Origin: Mesorhizobium erdmanii USDA 3471
GTDB taxonomy: Bacteria > Pseudomonadota > Alphaproteobacteria > Rhizobiales > Rhizobiaceae
Length of the DNA stretch: 64,000 nt
Assembly: GCF_000472705.1 (NCBI RefSeq)
Contig: NZ_KI421455.1
Coordinates: forward strand, 124,001 to 188,000
Direction: 5' to 3'
Made by a program: the position numbers and the translations under genes. A model generated the notes under the pieces. It made no database searches. It saw nothing but the letters and a program-made list of their open reading frames with translations, and had not been told where the DNA came from. Shown here piece by piece: positions 33,572-40,778 of this stretch. Every line of letters starts with the position of its first letter. Position 1 is the first letter of the stretch.

Positions 33572-34639
33572 ATGGCAGACAAAGTGGCGCTCATCACCGG
33601 GGTAACCGGTCAGGATGGGGCTTATCTGGCGCGACTGCTCTTGCAGAAGGGTTATGTTGTCCATGGCATCAAACGCCGTTCATCCTCGTTCAACACCGAG
33701 CGCATCGACGATATTTATGTCGATCCGCATGAAGGCGGTGTCAGGTTGTTCCTGCACTATGGCGATCTTACGGACGCCACCAATCTGATCCGGCTGGTGC
33801 AGGAGACACAGCCGGACGAGATCTACAATCTCGGCGCCCAGAGCCACGTCCAGGTGAGTTTCGAGACACCTGAATACACGGCCAATGCCGATGCACTGGG
33901 AACGCTCAGGCTGCTTGAGGCGATCCGTATCCTGCGCCTAGAACAAAAGGTGCATTTCTACCAGGCCTCGACCTCGGAACTCTACGGCAATCCCTTCGAG
34001 GTCCCACAGCATGAGACGACGCCATTCCGTCCCCGGTCGCCTTACGCAGCCGCCAAGCTTTATGCTTATTGGACGACGGTCAACTATCGCGAGGCCTACG
34101 GCATTTTCGCATCCAATGGCATCCTGTTCAATCATGAGAGCCCGGTTCGCGGCGAGACCTTCGTGACGCGCAAGATCACGCGGGCGGTTGCTTCCATTCA
34201 TCGCGGCAAGCAGGACGCGCTCTACCTCGGCAATATCGACGCCAAGCGCGACTGGGGCCATGCGCGCGATTATGTCGAAGGCATGTGGCGTATACTTCAG
34301 CATCATGAATCGGATGATTTCGTGCTGGCAACAGGCGAGGCACATTCGGTGCGCGAATTTGTCGAACTGGCCTTTGCCCAGACCGGACGGACCGTTCATT
34401 GGCAAGGGCAAGGTGTCGACGAAATCGGCGCCGACGCCAGCTCGGGAGCCGTTCTGGTGCGGATCGATCCGCGCTATTTTAGGCCGACCGACGTTGATCT
34501 GCTTGTCGGGGATGCCTCCAAGGCGAAAGCCAAGCTCGGCTGGTCGCATACAACCGGTTTCAAGGAACTGGTGGCCGAGATGGTGCGGGCCGATCTGGAA
34601 GATATCGACGCCGATGGCAGGCCTGGCGGCGGTTCGTGA
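33572..34639 (+). CDS. gmd: GDP-mannose 4,6-dehydratase
   Basis: A 355-aa extended SDR that converts GDP-D-mannose to GDP-4-keto-6-deoxy-D-mannose, the first step to GDP-L-fucose. The cofactor motif 'ALITGVTGQDGAYLARLLLQ', the family-typical 'HGIKRRSSSFNTERID', 'NLGAQSHVQVSFETPEYTAN', the catalytic Thr/Ser-Glu region 'YQASTSELYGNPFEVPQ', Tyr-Lys in 'SPYAAAKLYAYW', and 'NHESPVRGETFVTRKITRAV' are all present. Start ATG 33572 was chosen because the frame upstream to 33464 overlaps the DUF993 gene. fcl follows after 11 bp. In Mesorhizobium the nod-factor version is called noeL; here no nod genes surround it. Confidence 0.95.
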   Translation: MADKVALITGVTGQDGAYLARLLLQKGYVVHGIKRRSSSFNTERIDDIYVDPHEGGVRLFLHYGDLTDATNLIRLVQETQPDEIYNLGAQSHVQVSFETPEYTANADALGTLRLLEAIRILRLEQKVHFYQASTSELYGNPFEVPQHETTPFRPRSPYAAAKLYAYWTTVNYREAYGIFASNGILFNHESPVRGETFVTRKITRAVASIHRGKQDALYLGNIDAKRDWGHARDYVEGMWRILQHHESDDFVLATGEAHSVREFVELAFAQTGRTVHWQGQGVDEIGADASSGAVLVRIDPRYFRPTDVDLLVGDASKAKAKLGWSHTTGFKELVAEMVRADLEDIDADGRPGGGS

Positions 34640-34650
34640 GAGGCTGAGCC

Positions 34651-35625
34651 GTGGACCAACCCTTCGACCTCAGAGGCAAGCGGGTTTTCGTGGCCGGGCA
34701 TCGCGGCATGGTGGGGTCCGCCGTGGTGCGCCGGCTGGCGAGCGAGAATTGCGAGATCCTGACCGCCCCACGCGCTGAGCTCGACCTCCTGGATCAGGCC
34801 GGTGTGCGCCGCTGGATGACCGACCGTCGGCCGGATGCCGTGGTGATCGCCGCGGCCAAGGTCGGCGGTATCTTGGCGAATGATCGGTTTCCGGCCGATT
34901 TCCTGTATGACAATGTCACTGTCCAGACCAATCTCATCGAGGCCGCCTTCCGCACCGAAGTGGGCAAACTGCTGTTCCTCGGCTCCTCCTGCATCTATCC
35001 AAAACTGGCGCCTCAGCCGATTCCCGAGGACGCCTTGCTGACTGGTCCGCTCGAACCCACGAATGAATGGTATGCGATCGCCAAGATCGCCGGGCTGAAA
35101 CTTTGCCAGGCCTACCGGCGTCAATACGGCGTCGACTACATCTCGGCGATGCCAACCAACCTCTTTGGTCCAGGTGACAATTTCCACCTTGAATCCAGTC
35201 ACGTCATACCCGCACTTATGCGCAAGGCGCACGAAGCAAAGCAGGCCGGTGACAAGACCTTGCAAGTCTGGGGATCGGGCAGGCCGATGCGCGAGTTTCT
35301 GTATGTCGACGATGCCGCCGATGCCCTTGTCTTCCTCCTGAAAACCTACAGCGATGATTGTCATGTCAATGTCGGCTCGGGCCAGGACATCACCATTGCC
35401 GAGCTGGCCAGGACCGTCGCCTCTGTCGTTGGCGCGGACGCGGAGATTACGTTCGATGCGGCCAAACCGGATGGCACACCGCGCAAGTTGCTGGATGTTT
35501 CGCGGCTGTTTGGCATGGGATGGCGCCCCCGGCATTCGCTGCGTAGTGGGTTGGACGAAACCTATGCCTGGTTCCTTCGGCATATCGAAGGCGGTCAGGT
35601 CCGGCTGACAGCGCCTGAAAGTTGA
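34651..35625 (+). CDS. fcl: GDP-L-fucose synthase
   Basis: A 324-aa extended SDR that epimerises and reduces GDP-4-keto-6-deoxymannose to GDP-L-fucose with NADPH. It starts with GTG. Motifs: 'VFVAGHRGMVGSAVVRRLAS', 'VVIAAAKVGGILANDRFPAD', 'LFLGSSCIYPKLAPQPI', catalytic Tyr-Lys in 'NEWYAIAKIAGLKLCQAYRR', and 'PTNLFGPGDNFHLESSHVIP'. The C-terminal segment 'GLDETYAWFLRHIEGGQVRL' reappears as a fossil between the two downstream glycosyltransferase paralogues. The nod-factor homologue is named nolK. The first paralogue starts 21 bp downstream, so gmd-fcl-transferase is one operon. Confidence 0.95.
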   Translation: MDQPFDLRGKRVFVAGHRGMVGSAVVRRLASENCEILTAPRAELDLLDQAGVRRWMTDRRPDAVVIAAAKVGGILANDRFPADFLYDNVTVQTNLIEAAFRTEVGKLLFLGSSCIYPKLAPQPIPEDALLTGPLEPTNEWYAIAKIAGLKLCQAYRRQYGVDYISAMPTNLFGPGDNFHLESSHVIPALMRKAHEAKQAGDKTLQVWGSGRPMREFLYVDDAADALVFLLKTYSDDCHVNVGSGQDITIAELARTVASVVGADAEITFDAAKPDGTPRKLLDVSRLFGMGWRPRHSLRSGLDETYAWFLRHIEGGQVRLTAPES

Positions 35626-35646
35626 CGCCGCTTGAGCGATTTCTCC

Positions 35647-37053
35647 ATGAAGACATTGGCGGCAACCAGGACAGATGGCCTTGGCGGGCGCCTGCTGGCC
35701 ATGGTCAATGCAAAATGTCTGGCCGACAAAATGGGGTGCCGTTTCGGCTTCACCTGGAACCGGCGATCCATCGACATGCAATTCCATAGTGTCGATCCCG
35801 TCGACAAGGTTTTTGCCGGCGATTTTATCGAAAAACACTGGCTGGGCGAAAAGATCGACACGGCCCGGTTCTCCGTCCTCGATGGTATCCGGTTTACCCG
35901 GTCCAGCCTGATGGCAGATGCCCGTCGGAACGGATACGAGGGCTGGATCTGCGATAATTTCCGCATCCTGAAGTCGTACCGGCAGGACTGGTTCAAGGCG
36001 ATGCTGCCCGCCAACAGGTCGGCCCGATCGAGACATCGGACGTTTGGCACGTTTGGCTTTTCCGAACCGGTGCGAGCAACGATTGCCGCCGCCGGCAGGC
36101 CCCAGTTTTCCCGGCCCATGGCCGCGTTGCATCTGCGCAGCGGCGACATTGTCCACGGGCACTACCGCTCGGAGCTGGAATTTTGCGACAAGGTCATTCC
36201 CGCACCGCTGGCCAAGGCGATCGTGATGAAACTGGCGTCGAAAGGCCTGGCGACGCTGATGATCGGCCAGGACCGGGCGACGCTCGACTATCTGAAATCG
36301 GAGACCGGAGCCTTCGTCGCCGACGATTTCGGCGCCGGTCAGTTTGAAGACGAGACACTCAAGGCGTTTTTCGAAATGGCATTGATGGCTCGGTGCCGGC
36401 AAATCCACGCGGGAAGCAGTGTGTTCGCGACGATCGCCTCGGTGATGGGCGGCATCCAGGTTATCAGGCCGAAAGCCGTGTTCGGCGAACGCGGAACGGC
36501 GACAGCCATCCTGGACGAATTGAAAGCGCGGCAGTCCGATTACCATCCGCTGGAGGCGGCCTTCGGTTACCAGGCGGCTTTCGTGCTGACGGAAAACAGC
36601 ATTGCCCCGGCGCGAGCGAGGGGAATTCTCGAAAAGGCCGCCGCGCTCGATCCGCAAAACCCCGCCTATGCGCTGAAGCTGGCGGCAGGCTATTTTCGTG
36701 AACGCAATTATCGAGACGGCGAGGCCGTTCTGAAAGCGTTCATGCTCAAGGAAATCGATGCCCGCGTTGAGGGTTTCATGCGGATTCTGCAGGTTCTGAC
36801 GCACTCTTCGTCACACCGCCAGATGATGGCCGGTGACTTCGAACTCTACTTTGCCGCTGGCAAGGCGGGCCATCCCTACGCCGCGGCATGCTCGGCCCAT
36901 ATCCTTCGCACGGCTCCGGGCAGAATCGAGGACGCCCTGGCAATGGCTACGCTATCGCTCGAAGCGGAACCCACCAACCGCCTGTTCCGGGACGTCGAAC
37001 TGGCGGTTCGGACAGCCGCGGCGGCAGATGACAGCGCGCTCTTGCGCGGCTAG
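35647..37053 (+). CDS. NodZ/GT23-like putative fucosyltransferase with TPR-like tail, copy 1
   Basis: A 468-aa protein not matching a named family outright. Residues 7-33 (R-x-D-G-L-G-G-R-L-L...A..LA...G.RFGFTW) parallel the donor-domain opening of NodZ ('GFGDCLWSLAAAWRYAQRTG'). 'LHLRSGDIVHG' (161-171) sits where NodZ/GT23 enzymes carry their HxRxG(D/N) arginine motif. 'FEMALMARC' (242-250) parallels NodZ 'IDMYLLARC'. After ~320 comes a helical, TPR-like half ('GILEKAAALDPQNPAYALKL', 'FRERNYRDGEAVLKAF'). gmd and fcl directly upstream supply GDP-fucose. ATG 35647 aligns with copy 2; TTG 35632 is an alternative. It ends in a stop codon formed by a repeat and lacks copy 2's basic C-terminus. Function is inference. 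Confidence 0.7.
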   Translation: MKTLAATRTDGLGGRLLAMVNAKCLADKMGCRFGFTWNRRSIDMQFHSVDPVDKVFAGDFIEKHWLGEKIDTARFSVLDGIRFTRSSLMADARRNGYEGWICDNFRILKSYRQDWFKAMLPANRSARSRHRTFGTFGFSEPVRATIAAAGRPQFSRPMAALHLRSGDIVHGHYRSELEFCDKVIPAPLAKAIVMKLASKGLATLMIGQDRATLDYLKSETGAFVADDFGAGQFEDETLKAFFEMALMARCRQIHAGSSVFATIASVMGGIQVIRPKAVFGERGTATAILDELKARQSDYHPLEAAFGYQAAFVLTENSIAPARARGILEKAAALDPQNPAYALKLAAGYFRERNYRDGEAVLKAFMLKEIDARVEGFMRILQVLTHSSSHRQMMAGDFELYFAAGKAGHPYAAACSAHILRTAPGRIEDALAMATLSLEAEPTNRLFRDVELAVRTAAAADDSALLRG

Positions 37054-37112
37054 AGCAATTCCAGGAAAAGCGTGAGCGGTTTCCTTTCGGAATTGCGTAA
37101 AAACAAAGAGAT
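37051..37112. repeat. Mesorhizobium-type intergenic repeat (AGAGCAATTCC family)
   Basis: The arms AGAGCAATTCCAGGAAAAG and TTTCCTTTCGGAATTGCGT form an imperfect inverted repeat, followed by AAAAACAAAGAGATAG. I recognise this as a widespread dispersed repeat of Mesorhizobium. Its first three bases, TAG, are the stop codon of the upstream glycosyltransferase gene. Confidence 0.75.
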
Positions 37113-37146
37113 AGTGAGTTTCGCCGTTTCCGTGAGACGGCGAAAT

Positions 37147-37272
37147 GCACTAGCCGCCGGTCGGCGCTTCGAACTGCGCAATGAACTGGAACAGACATAT
37201 GCATGGTTTCTCCGCCACATTGAAGAAGGCGATGTCCGGGAAAAAGGCGATGTCCGGCTCGGGGCCGCTTGA
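37147..37272 (+). pseudogene. fossil of the 3' end of a GDP-L-fucose synthase gene
   Basis: In one plus-strand frame the stretch encodes 'LAAGRRFELRNELEQTYAWF', then 'LRHIEEGDVREKGDVRLGAA' and a TGA at 37270-37272. The core TYAWFLRHIE-G-x-VR is the same as the C-terminus of the intact Fcl at 35625. An internal 18-bp direct repeat (two copies of GGCGATGTCCGG) lengthens it. It ends 10 bp before the start of copy 2, just as fcl ends 21 bp before copy 1. The tandem duplication therefore carried the end of an fcl gene with it. Divergence from the present fcl end suggests the duplication is old or came from another fcl copy. Confidence 0.75.
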
Positions 37273-37282
37273 CGACAAATCG

Positions 37283-38698
37283 ATGCTGATCGTCGTCAAC
37301 CGGGAAGACGGGTTGGGTGGCCGTCTGCTGGCGATGGCCAACGCAAAGTCCCTTGCAGACCGGCTCGGCTATCGTTTTGGCTTTACCTGGAACAGCAGGG
37401 ATATCGTCGACCAGGAATCCCATACCGTCGATGTGGTCGGGAAGATATTCTCCGCCGACTTCATCGAGAAGCATTGGCAGGGCGAGACAATCAAGGCTGC
37501 CGACTTCGGCGTCCTTGGCGGGACGGCCTTCGCGCCGTCGGACCTGGAGGCGGTTGCAAGACGGGGAAAGCTGCGCGGCTGGATCTGCGACGACTTCGAC
37601 GTCCTAGATTTCTTTCGTGACGAGGGTGTCCCGCCGGCTCGATCCGAAGCGCTGCGGGCCTTCGGGTTCGCGCCGGCCGTGCGGCAGGCGCTGGATGCCG
37701 CCGGCAAATGCCGCTTTCCCGGCCCGATGGCCGCCTTGCACCTTCGCAGTGGCGACATCGTCTACGGCCATCACCGCAGAAGACTGGTGTTCGCCGACAA
37801 GGTCATCCCGTCGACCCTGGCCAAGGCGATCGTGTCGGAACTCTCGTCGAAAGGCCTGACGACGCTGCTTGTCGGCCAGGATCGAGCGACGGTCGATTAT
37901 ATCAGCGCACAAACCGGAGCGCTGCGGACCGATGACTTCGGCGCGGCGGACTTCAAGGGCGAGGAGGCCCTCAGCGCATTCTTCGAGATGGCGCTGATGG
38001 CAAGGTGCCAGCAGATTCACGCCGGCAACAGCATCTACGCGGCGGTCGCGTCCGTCATGGGTGAGGTCCCGTGCGTGGGCACCGGCGCGCTGTTCAGCAA
38101 GCCGCGCGCGGCGGAAATCATCGTGGAGGAATTGCAGGCGCATCGAGCCGACTACCATCCTCTCGAAGCCGCCTTCGGCTACCAGTGGTCGTTTCTGTCG
38201 CTGGAAGACGAGATCAGTCCGGCGCGGGCAAGGGCGTTGCTGGAAAAAGCCCAAGCACTGGACCCGGAAAACGATGCCTATGACCTGAAGATGGCAGCGG
38301 CTCATTTTCGCGAGGGCAATTATCCGGCCGGCGATGCCATCCTGAAATCCCTGATGACAAGCCAGTCCCGGGTTCGCACCAAGATTCCCTTGCCGATGAT
38401 GGATATCCTGGTCGATCGGGTCGGCGATCAGCTTACAATGGTGAGGGATTTCGAGGTGTTCTTCGCGGCGGCACGGGCCGGCCATCCCTACGCCATGGCA
38501 TGCTCGGCCTACATCCTTCTTGAAGTTTTGGGAGACAGGAAGGCGGCGGTCGAGATGGCTGGGAGGCTGGTGACGATGGAGCCGGCAAACCGAATCTTCA
38601 GGAGAATCAAACGGCGTGTGCGGTTGGGCAAGAAACCGAAATCCGGCCTTGCGAGAATAAAATGGCGGCTTGGCCGGCTGATGACGTCCTGGCTGTAG
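37283..38698 (+). CDS. NodZ/GT23-like putative fucosyltransferase with TPR-like tail, copy 2
   Basis: A 471-aa paralogue of the gene at 35647, aligning along almost the whole length. Shared blocks are 'EDGLGGRLLAMANAKSLADR' (8-27), 'GWICDDFDVL' (99-108), 'LHLRSGDIVYGHH' (152-164), 'FEMALMARCQQIHAGNSIYA' (234-253), 'DYHPLEAAFGY' (290-300) and the TPR-like 'LLEKAQALDPENDAYDLKMA' (319-338). It ends with a basic segment 'RRVRLGKKPKSGLARIKWRL' absent from copy 1, possibly for membrane or partner contact. The frame is open to 37181, but that overlaps the fcl fossil; ATG 37283 aligns with copy 1. A peripheral cytoplasmic enzyme adding L-fucose to a surface glycan is the best guess. Confidence 0.7.
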   Translation: MLIVVNREDGLGGRLLAMANAKSLADRLGYRFGFTWNSRDIVDQESHTVDVVGKIFSADFIEKHWQGETIKAADFGVLGGTAFAPSDLEAVARRGKLRGWICDDFDVLDFFRDEGVPPARSEALRAFGFAPAVRQALDAAGKCRFPGPMAALHLRSGDIVYGHHRRRLVFADKVIPSTLAKAIVSELSSKGLTTLLVGQDRATVDYISAQTGALRTDDFGAADFKGEEALSAFFEMALMARCQQIHAGNSIYAAVASVMGEVPCVGTGALFSKPRAAEIIVEELQAHRADYHPLEAAFGYQWSFLSLEDEISPARARALLEKAQALDPENDAYDLKMAAAHFREGNYPAGDAILKSLMTSQSRVRTKIPLPMMDILVDRVGDQLTMVRDFEVFFAAARAGHPYAMACSAYILLEVLGDRKAAVEMAGRLVTMEPANRIFRRIKRRVRLGKKPKSGLARIKWRLGRLMTSWL

Positions 38699-38758
38699 CG
38701 CTCTTGATTGAGCAGGCCCCGGGCTCTGTGGCTGAAAATCAGATTGTCTGGGTTCGAA

Positions 38759-38833
38759 TGGTGGGCGTGACAGGGATTGAACCTGTGACCCCTGCAATGT
38801 CAATGCAGTGCTCTCCCGCTGAGCTACACGCCC
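38759..38833 (-). tRNA. tRNA-Val (anticodon GAC), CCA encoded
   Basis: The minus strand folds as a standard 75-nt tRNA: acceptor GGGCGTG/CACGCCC, D arm GCTCAGCGGGAGAGC, anticodon arm CTGCA-TTGACAT-TGCAG with anticodon GAC (valine), 5-nt variable loop, T arm ACAGG-TTCAATC-CCTGT, discriminator A and encoded CCA. Arms are fully paired, so it should be functional. Confidence 0.97.
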
Positions 38834-38888
38834 ATCCGAAGCCGCGCATACACCATTTTTGGTCCGGCGCGTCAATAGCAGGAAAAAA

Positions 38889-38924
38889 GGAAAAAGGCGT
38901 CGTCTCGCCGCAGCGGCGATGCCT
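38889..38924 (-). terminator. terminator of cpdR
   Basis: On the minus strand, 15 bp after the cpdR stop, AAGGC pairs with GCCTT around an inner CGCCG/CGGCG stem. It is followed by a T-rich tract (TTTTTCCTTTTTTCC). Rho-independent form is good. Confidence 0.7.
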
Positions 38925-38939
38925 TAGCGGAAGGGCGGC

Positions 38940-39302
38940 TCAGGCCGCCTGCAGCATCTTCTCGACCTCGTTGACGAGATCGCGCAGGTGGAAGGGCTTC
39001 GACAGCACCTTGGCGTCTTTCGGCGCCTTGGAATCCGGGTTTAGCGCCACGGCGGCGAAACCGGTGATGAACATGACCTTGAGGTCGGGATCGATCTCGG
39101 TGGCGCGCCGTGCCAGTTCGATGCCGTCCATCTCCGGCATGACGATGTCGGTCAACAGCAGCGAGAACGGTTCCTCGCGCAGCCGCTCATAGGCGCTGGC
39201 GCCATTGTCGAAATCGCTGACCTGGTAGCCGGCGCGTTCCAGCGCCTTGACGAGGAACCGACGCATATCGTCGTCGTCTTCCGCCAGAAGAATGCGTGCC
39301 AT
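38940..39302 (-). CDS. cpdR: cell-cycle response regulator CpdR
   Basis: A 120-aa stand-alone receiver domain. The acidic pocket 'LLAEDDDDMRRFLVKALERA', phospho-acceptor Asp in 'LLLTDIVMPEMDGIELARRA', Thr in 'VMFITGFAAVAL' and Lys in 'AKVLSKPFHLRDLV' are intact. Sequence is nearly the textbook alphaproteobacterial CpdR: when unphosphorylated it acts as an adaptor that directs ClpXP to polar sites and primes it to degrade CtrA-pathway and other substrates; phosphorylation comes from the CckA-ChpT relay. In rhizobia it is also needed for bacteroid development. It is divergent from the gene at 39391, a neighbourhood I recall from other rhizobia. Confidence 0.95.
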   Translation of the reverse strand: MARILLAEDDDDMRRFLVKALERAGYQVSDFDNGASAYERLREEPFSLLLTDIVMPEMDGIELARRATEIDPDLKVMFITGFAAVALNPDSKAPKDAKVLSKPFHLRDLVNEVEKMLQAA

Positions 39303-39390
39303 GATATCCCGTCCGAATCACCCGCTCGAGACTGCCGTCGGGCAGGCCCGTTAACCATCCTGTATATGAGGAGGTGACGGTAAACATCAA

Positions 39391-40407
39391 GTGAACGCGC
39401 GGAAGCATTATCCGCATTCGACAGGGCGGCCGGCGCGGCGAAATGCTGGACATGCGGCCAGCAAGGTGGCACTTTCATATCATGATGCATCGGTGTTTTC
39501 GGGTTCGTGCAAATTGAAGACGGCAGCCGAGGATTTTTCGGTCGTTCAACCCTTCGAAATCCGATCGGGCGCCGAACAGCGCGTCCCCTTCCTCTTCAAC
39601 TCACCGCATAGCGGCCGCTACTATCCCGAGCGTTTCCTTGCCATGGCAAGGCTCGACCGCAACGCCATCCGCCGCTCGGAGGATTGCTATGTCGATGAGC
39701 TGTTCGGCGGCGCCGTGGCGCTCGGCGCGCCGATGCTGGCGGCGAATTTCCCGCGCGCCTATCTCGACGTCAACCGCGAGCCGTGGGAACTCGACCCGCG
39801 CATGTTCGCCGAGCCGGTGCCGTCCTTCTGCAACATCCGCTCGGCGCGGGTGGCGGGCGGACTTGGCACCGTGCCGAAGCTGGTGGGCGAGGGGCTCGAC
39901 ATATATTCCGGCCGCTTGCCGCTGGCCGAGGCCGTTGCCCGCATCGAGGCCGTCTACAAGCCCTATCACGAAACGCTGAAACGGCTTTTGACCAGAACCC
40001 ATGCGCGCTTCGGCTTTGCCGTGCTGATCGACTGCCATTCGATGCCGGCGAGCATCCGCGTCGGCGACAACGGCCTGCGGCCGGACTTCATCATCGGCGA
40101 CCGCTTCGGCATCTCGGCGACCGCGGCCCTGACCGAAACCGCGATCGGCCTGCTGAGTGCGATGGGTTACACCGTCGCACACAACAAGCCCTATGCCGGC
40201 GGCTTCATCACCGAACATTATGGCCGCCCGGCGCGTCATCTGCATGCGTTGCAGATCGAGGTCAATCGCGGGCTCTACATGAACGAGCGGACGTTCGAAA
40301 AGGCCGCCGGCTTCGATGCGCTGGCCGACGATCTGACGCGATTTTCAGCGGATCTGATGGCGATGCCGGACCATCACTTCATCGACCTGCCGCTGGCCGC
40401 AGAGTGA
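39391..40407 (+). CDS. N-formylglutamate amidohydrolase-family protein (second copy in window)
   Basis: A PF05013 protein of up to 338 aa. 'VPFLFNSPHSGRYYPERFLA' carries the HSG metal motif, 'RAYLDVNREPWELDPRMFAE' the conserved R-E region, 'VLIDCHSMP' the second metal-binding motif and 'YTVAHNKPYAGGFITEHYGR' the substrate loop. The start is uncertain: GTG 39391 has a GAGGAGGTGA Shine-Dalgarno 12 bp upstream but adds ~45 residues of low-quality sequence; GTG 39493 or TTG 39514 would begin just before the conserved 'EDFSVVQPFEIRSGAEQRVP'. It is only distantly related to the protein at 933 and lies beside cpdR as in other rhizobia. True substrate unknown. Confidence 0.88.
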   Translation: MNARKHYPHSTGRPARRNAGHAASKVALSYHDASVFSGSCKLKTAAEDFSVVQPFEIRSGAEQRVPFLFNSPHSGRYYPERFLAMARLDRNAIRRSEDCYVDELFGGAVALGAPMLAANFPRAYLDVNREPWELDPRMFAEPVPSFCNIRSARVAGGLGTVPKLVGEGLDIYSGRLPLAEAVARIEAVYKPYHETLKRLLTRTHARFGFAVLIDCHSMPASIRVGDNGLRPDFIIGDRFGISATAALTETAIGLLSAMGYTVAHNKPYAGGFITEHYGRPARHLHALQIEVNRGLYMNERTFEKAAGFDALADDLTRFSADLMAMPDHHFIDLPLAAE

Positions 40408-40425
40408 AATCGGGCCTTTGTTTTC

Positions 40426-40474
40426 ATGCATGTCGTTGCCCCAAGATCGCTGAGCATTTTCGGGCGATATGCAT
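40426..40474. repeat. Mesorhizobium-type intergenic palindrome (ATGCATGTCG family, second copy)
   Basis: Outer arms ATGCATGTCG and CGATATGCAT match those of 21569-21618 with one change. The inner part has diverged (GTTGCCCCAAGAT...GCATTTTCGGG). It lies just after the amidohydrolase stop and before the terminator of the convergent small RNA, so it may isolate the two. Confidence 0.7.
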
Positions 40475-40489
40475 CGGAAATCGGGGCGT

Positions 40490-40573
40490 AAAAAAAGACC
40501 GCATCGTTTGCACGATACGGTCGAAGTCTAGGGAGGAAACGCCCAAGGAGGGCATGGACAGGAAAACCTGTCC
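40490..40573 (-). ncRNA. mmgR: MmgR-type small RNA (alpha-r8 / Rfam 'suhB' family)
   Basis: A minus-strand RNA of ~84 nt can be drawn. It begins with a perfect hairpin GGACAGG-TTTT-CCTGTCC, then a small GCCC-TCCTT-GGGC hairpin, then a single-stranded linker containing TTTCCTCCCT, the motif I recall as conserved in MmgR. It ends in a strong Rho-independent terminator: GACCGTATCGT/ACGATGCGGTC plus seven T (40490-40522). A -35 TTGACA lies at 40608-40603 with a -10-like TAGGCT at 40586-40581. The family was first named after its location upstream of a suhB-like inositol-monophosphatase gene, exactly the arrangement here. MmgR limits polyhydroxybutyrate storage in Sinorhizobium. The CCUCC tracts suggest binding to ribosome-binding sites. 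Confidence 0.82.
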
Positions 40574-40778
40574 GAGGTCGAGCCTATTGTGCGGTGCACA
40601 AATGTCAAGCGATGTTCAGGCTTTTTTAATTCAGAGTGATGTGGAAATCGCGTTTCGATGACGTCGATGTGACATTAGGGCAACAGCCGTCCCGGCGAAT
40701 AAATCGATAAACAGGCTTGTTTTGGCCGGAAAGTGTCGGCAGAGCCCGGTTGGACACTCGGCAGTGCGGGAGAATCAG

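Noticed and set aside
37181..37282. N-terminal extension of transferase copy 2 (MNWNRHMHGF...)
   Set aside because: It overlaps the fcl fossil in another frame, is not matched in copy 1, and has no ribosome-binding site.
33572..38698. Locus as the nod-factor fucosylation cluster (noeL-nolK-nodZ)
   Set aside because: No nod box, nodABC or symbiosis-island features are near, and the transferases differ from NodZ by a fused C-terminal domain.
38759..38833. tRNA-Val as an integration site for a genomic island carrying the fucose genes
   Set aside because: No integrase and no direct repeat of the tRNA 3' end were found in the window.
39303..39390. CtrA box (TTAA-N7-TTAA) upstream of cpdR
   Set aside because: A single TTAA is present at 39351 but the second half-site is missing.
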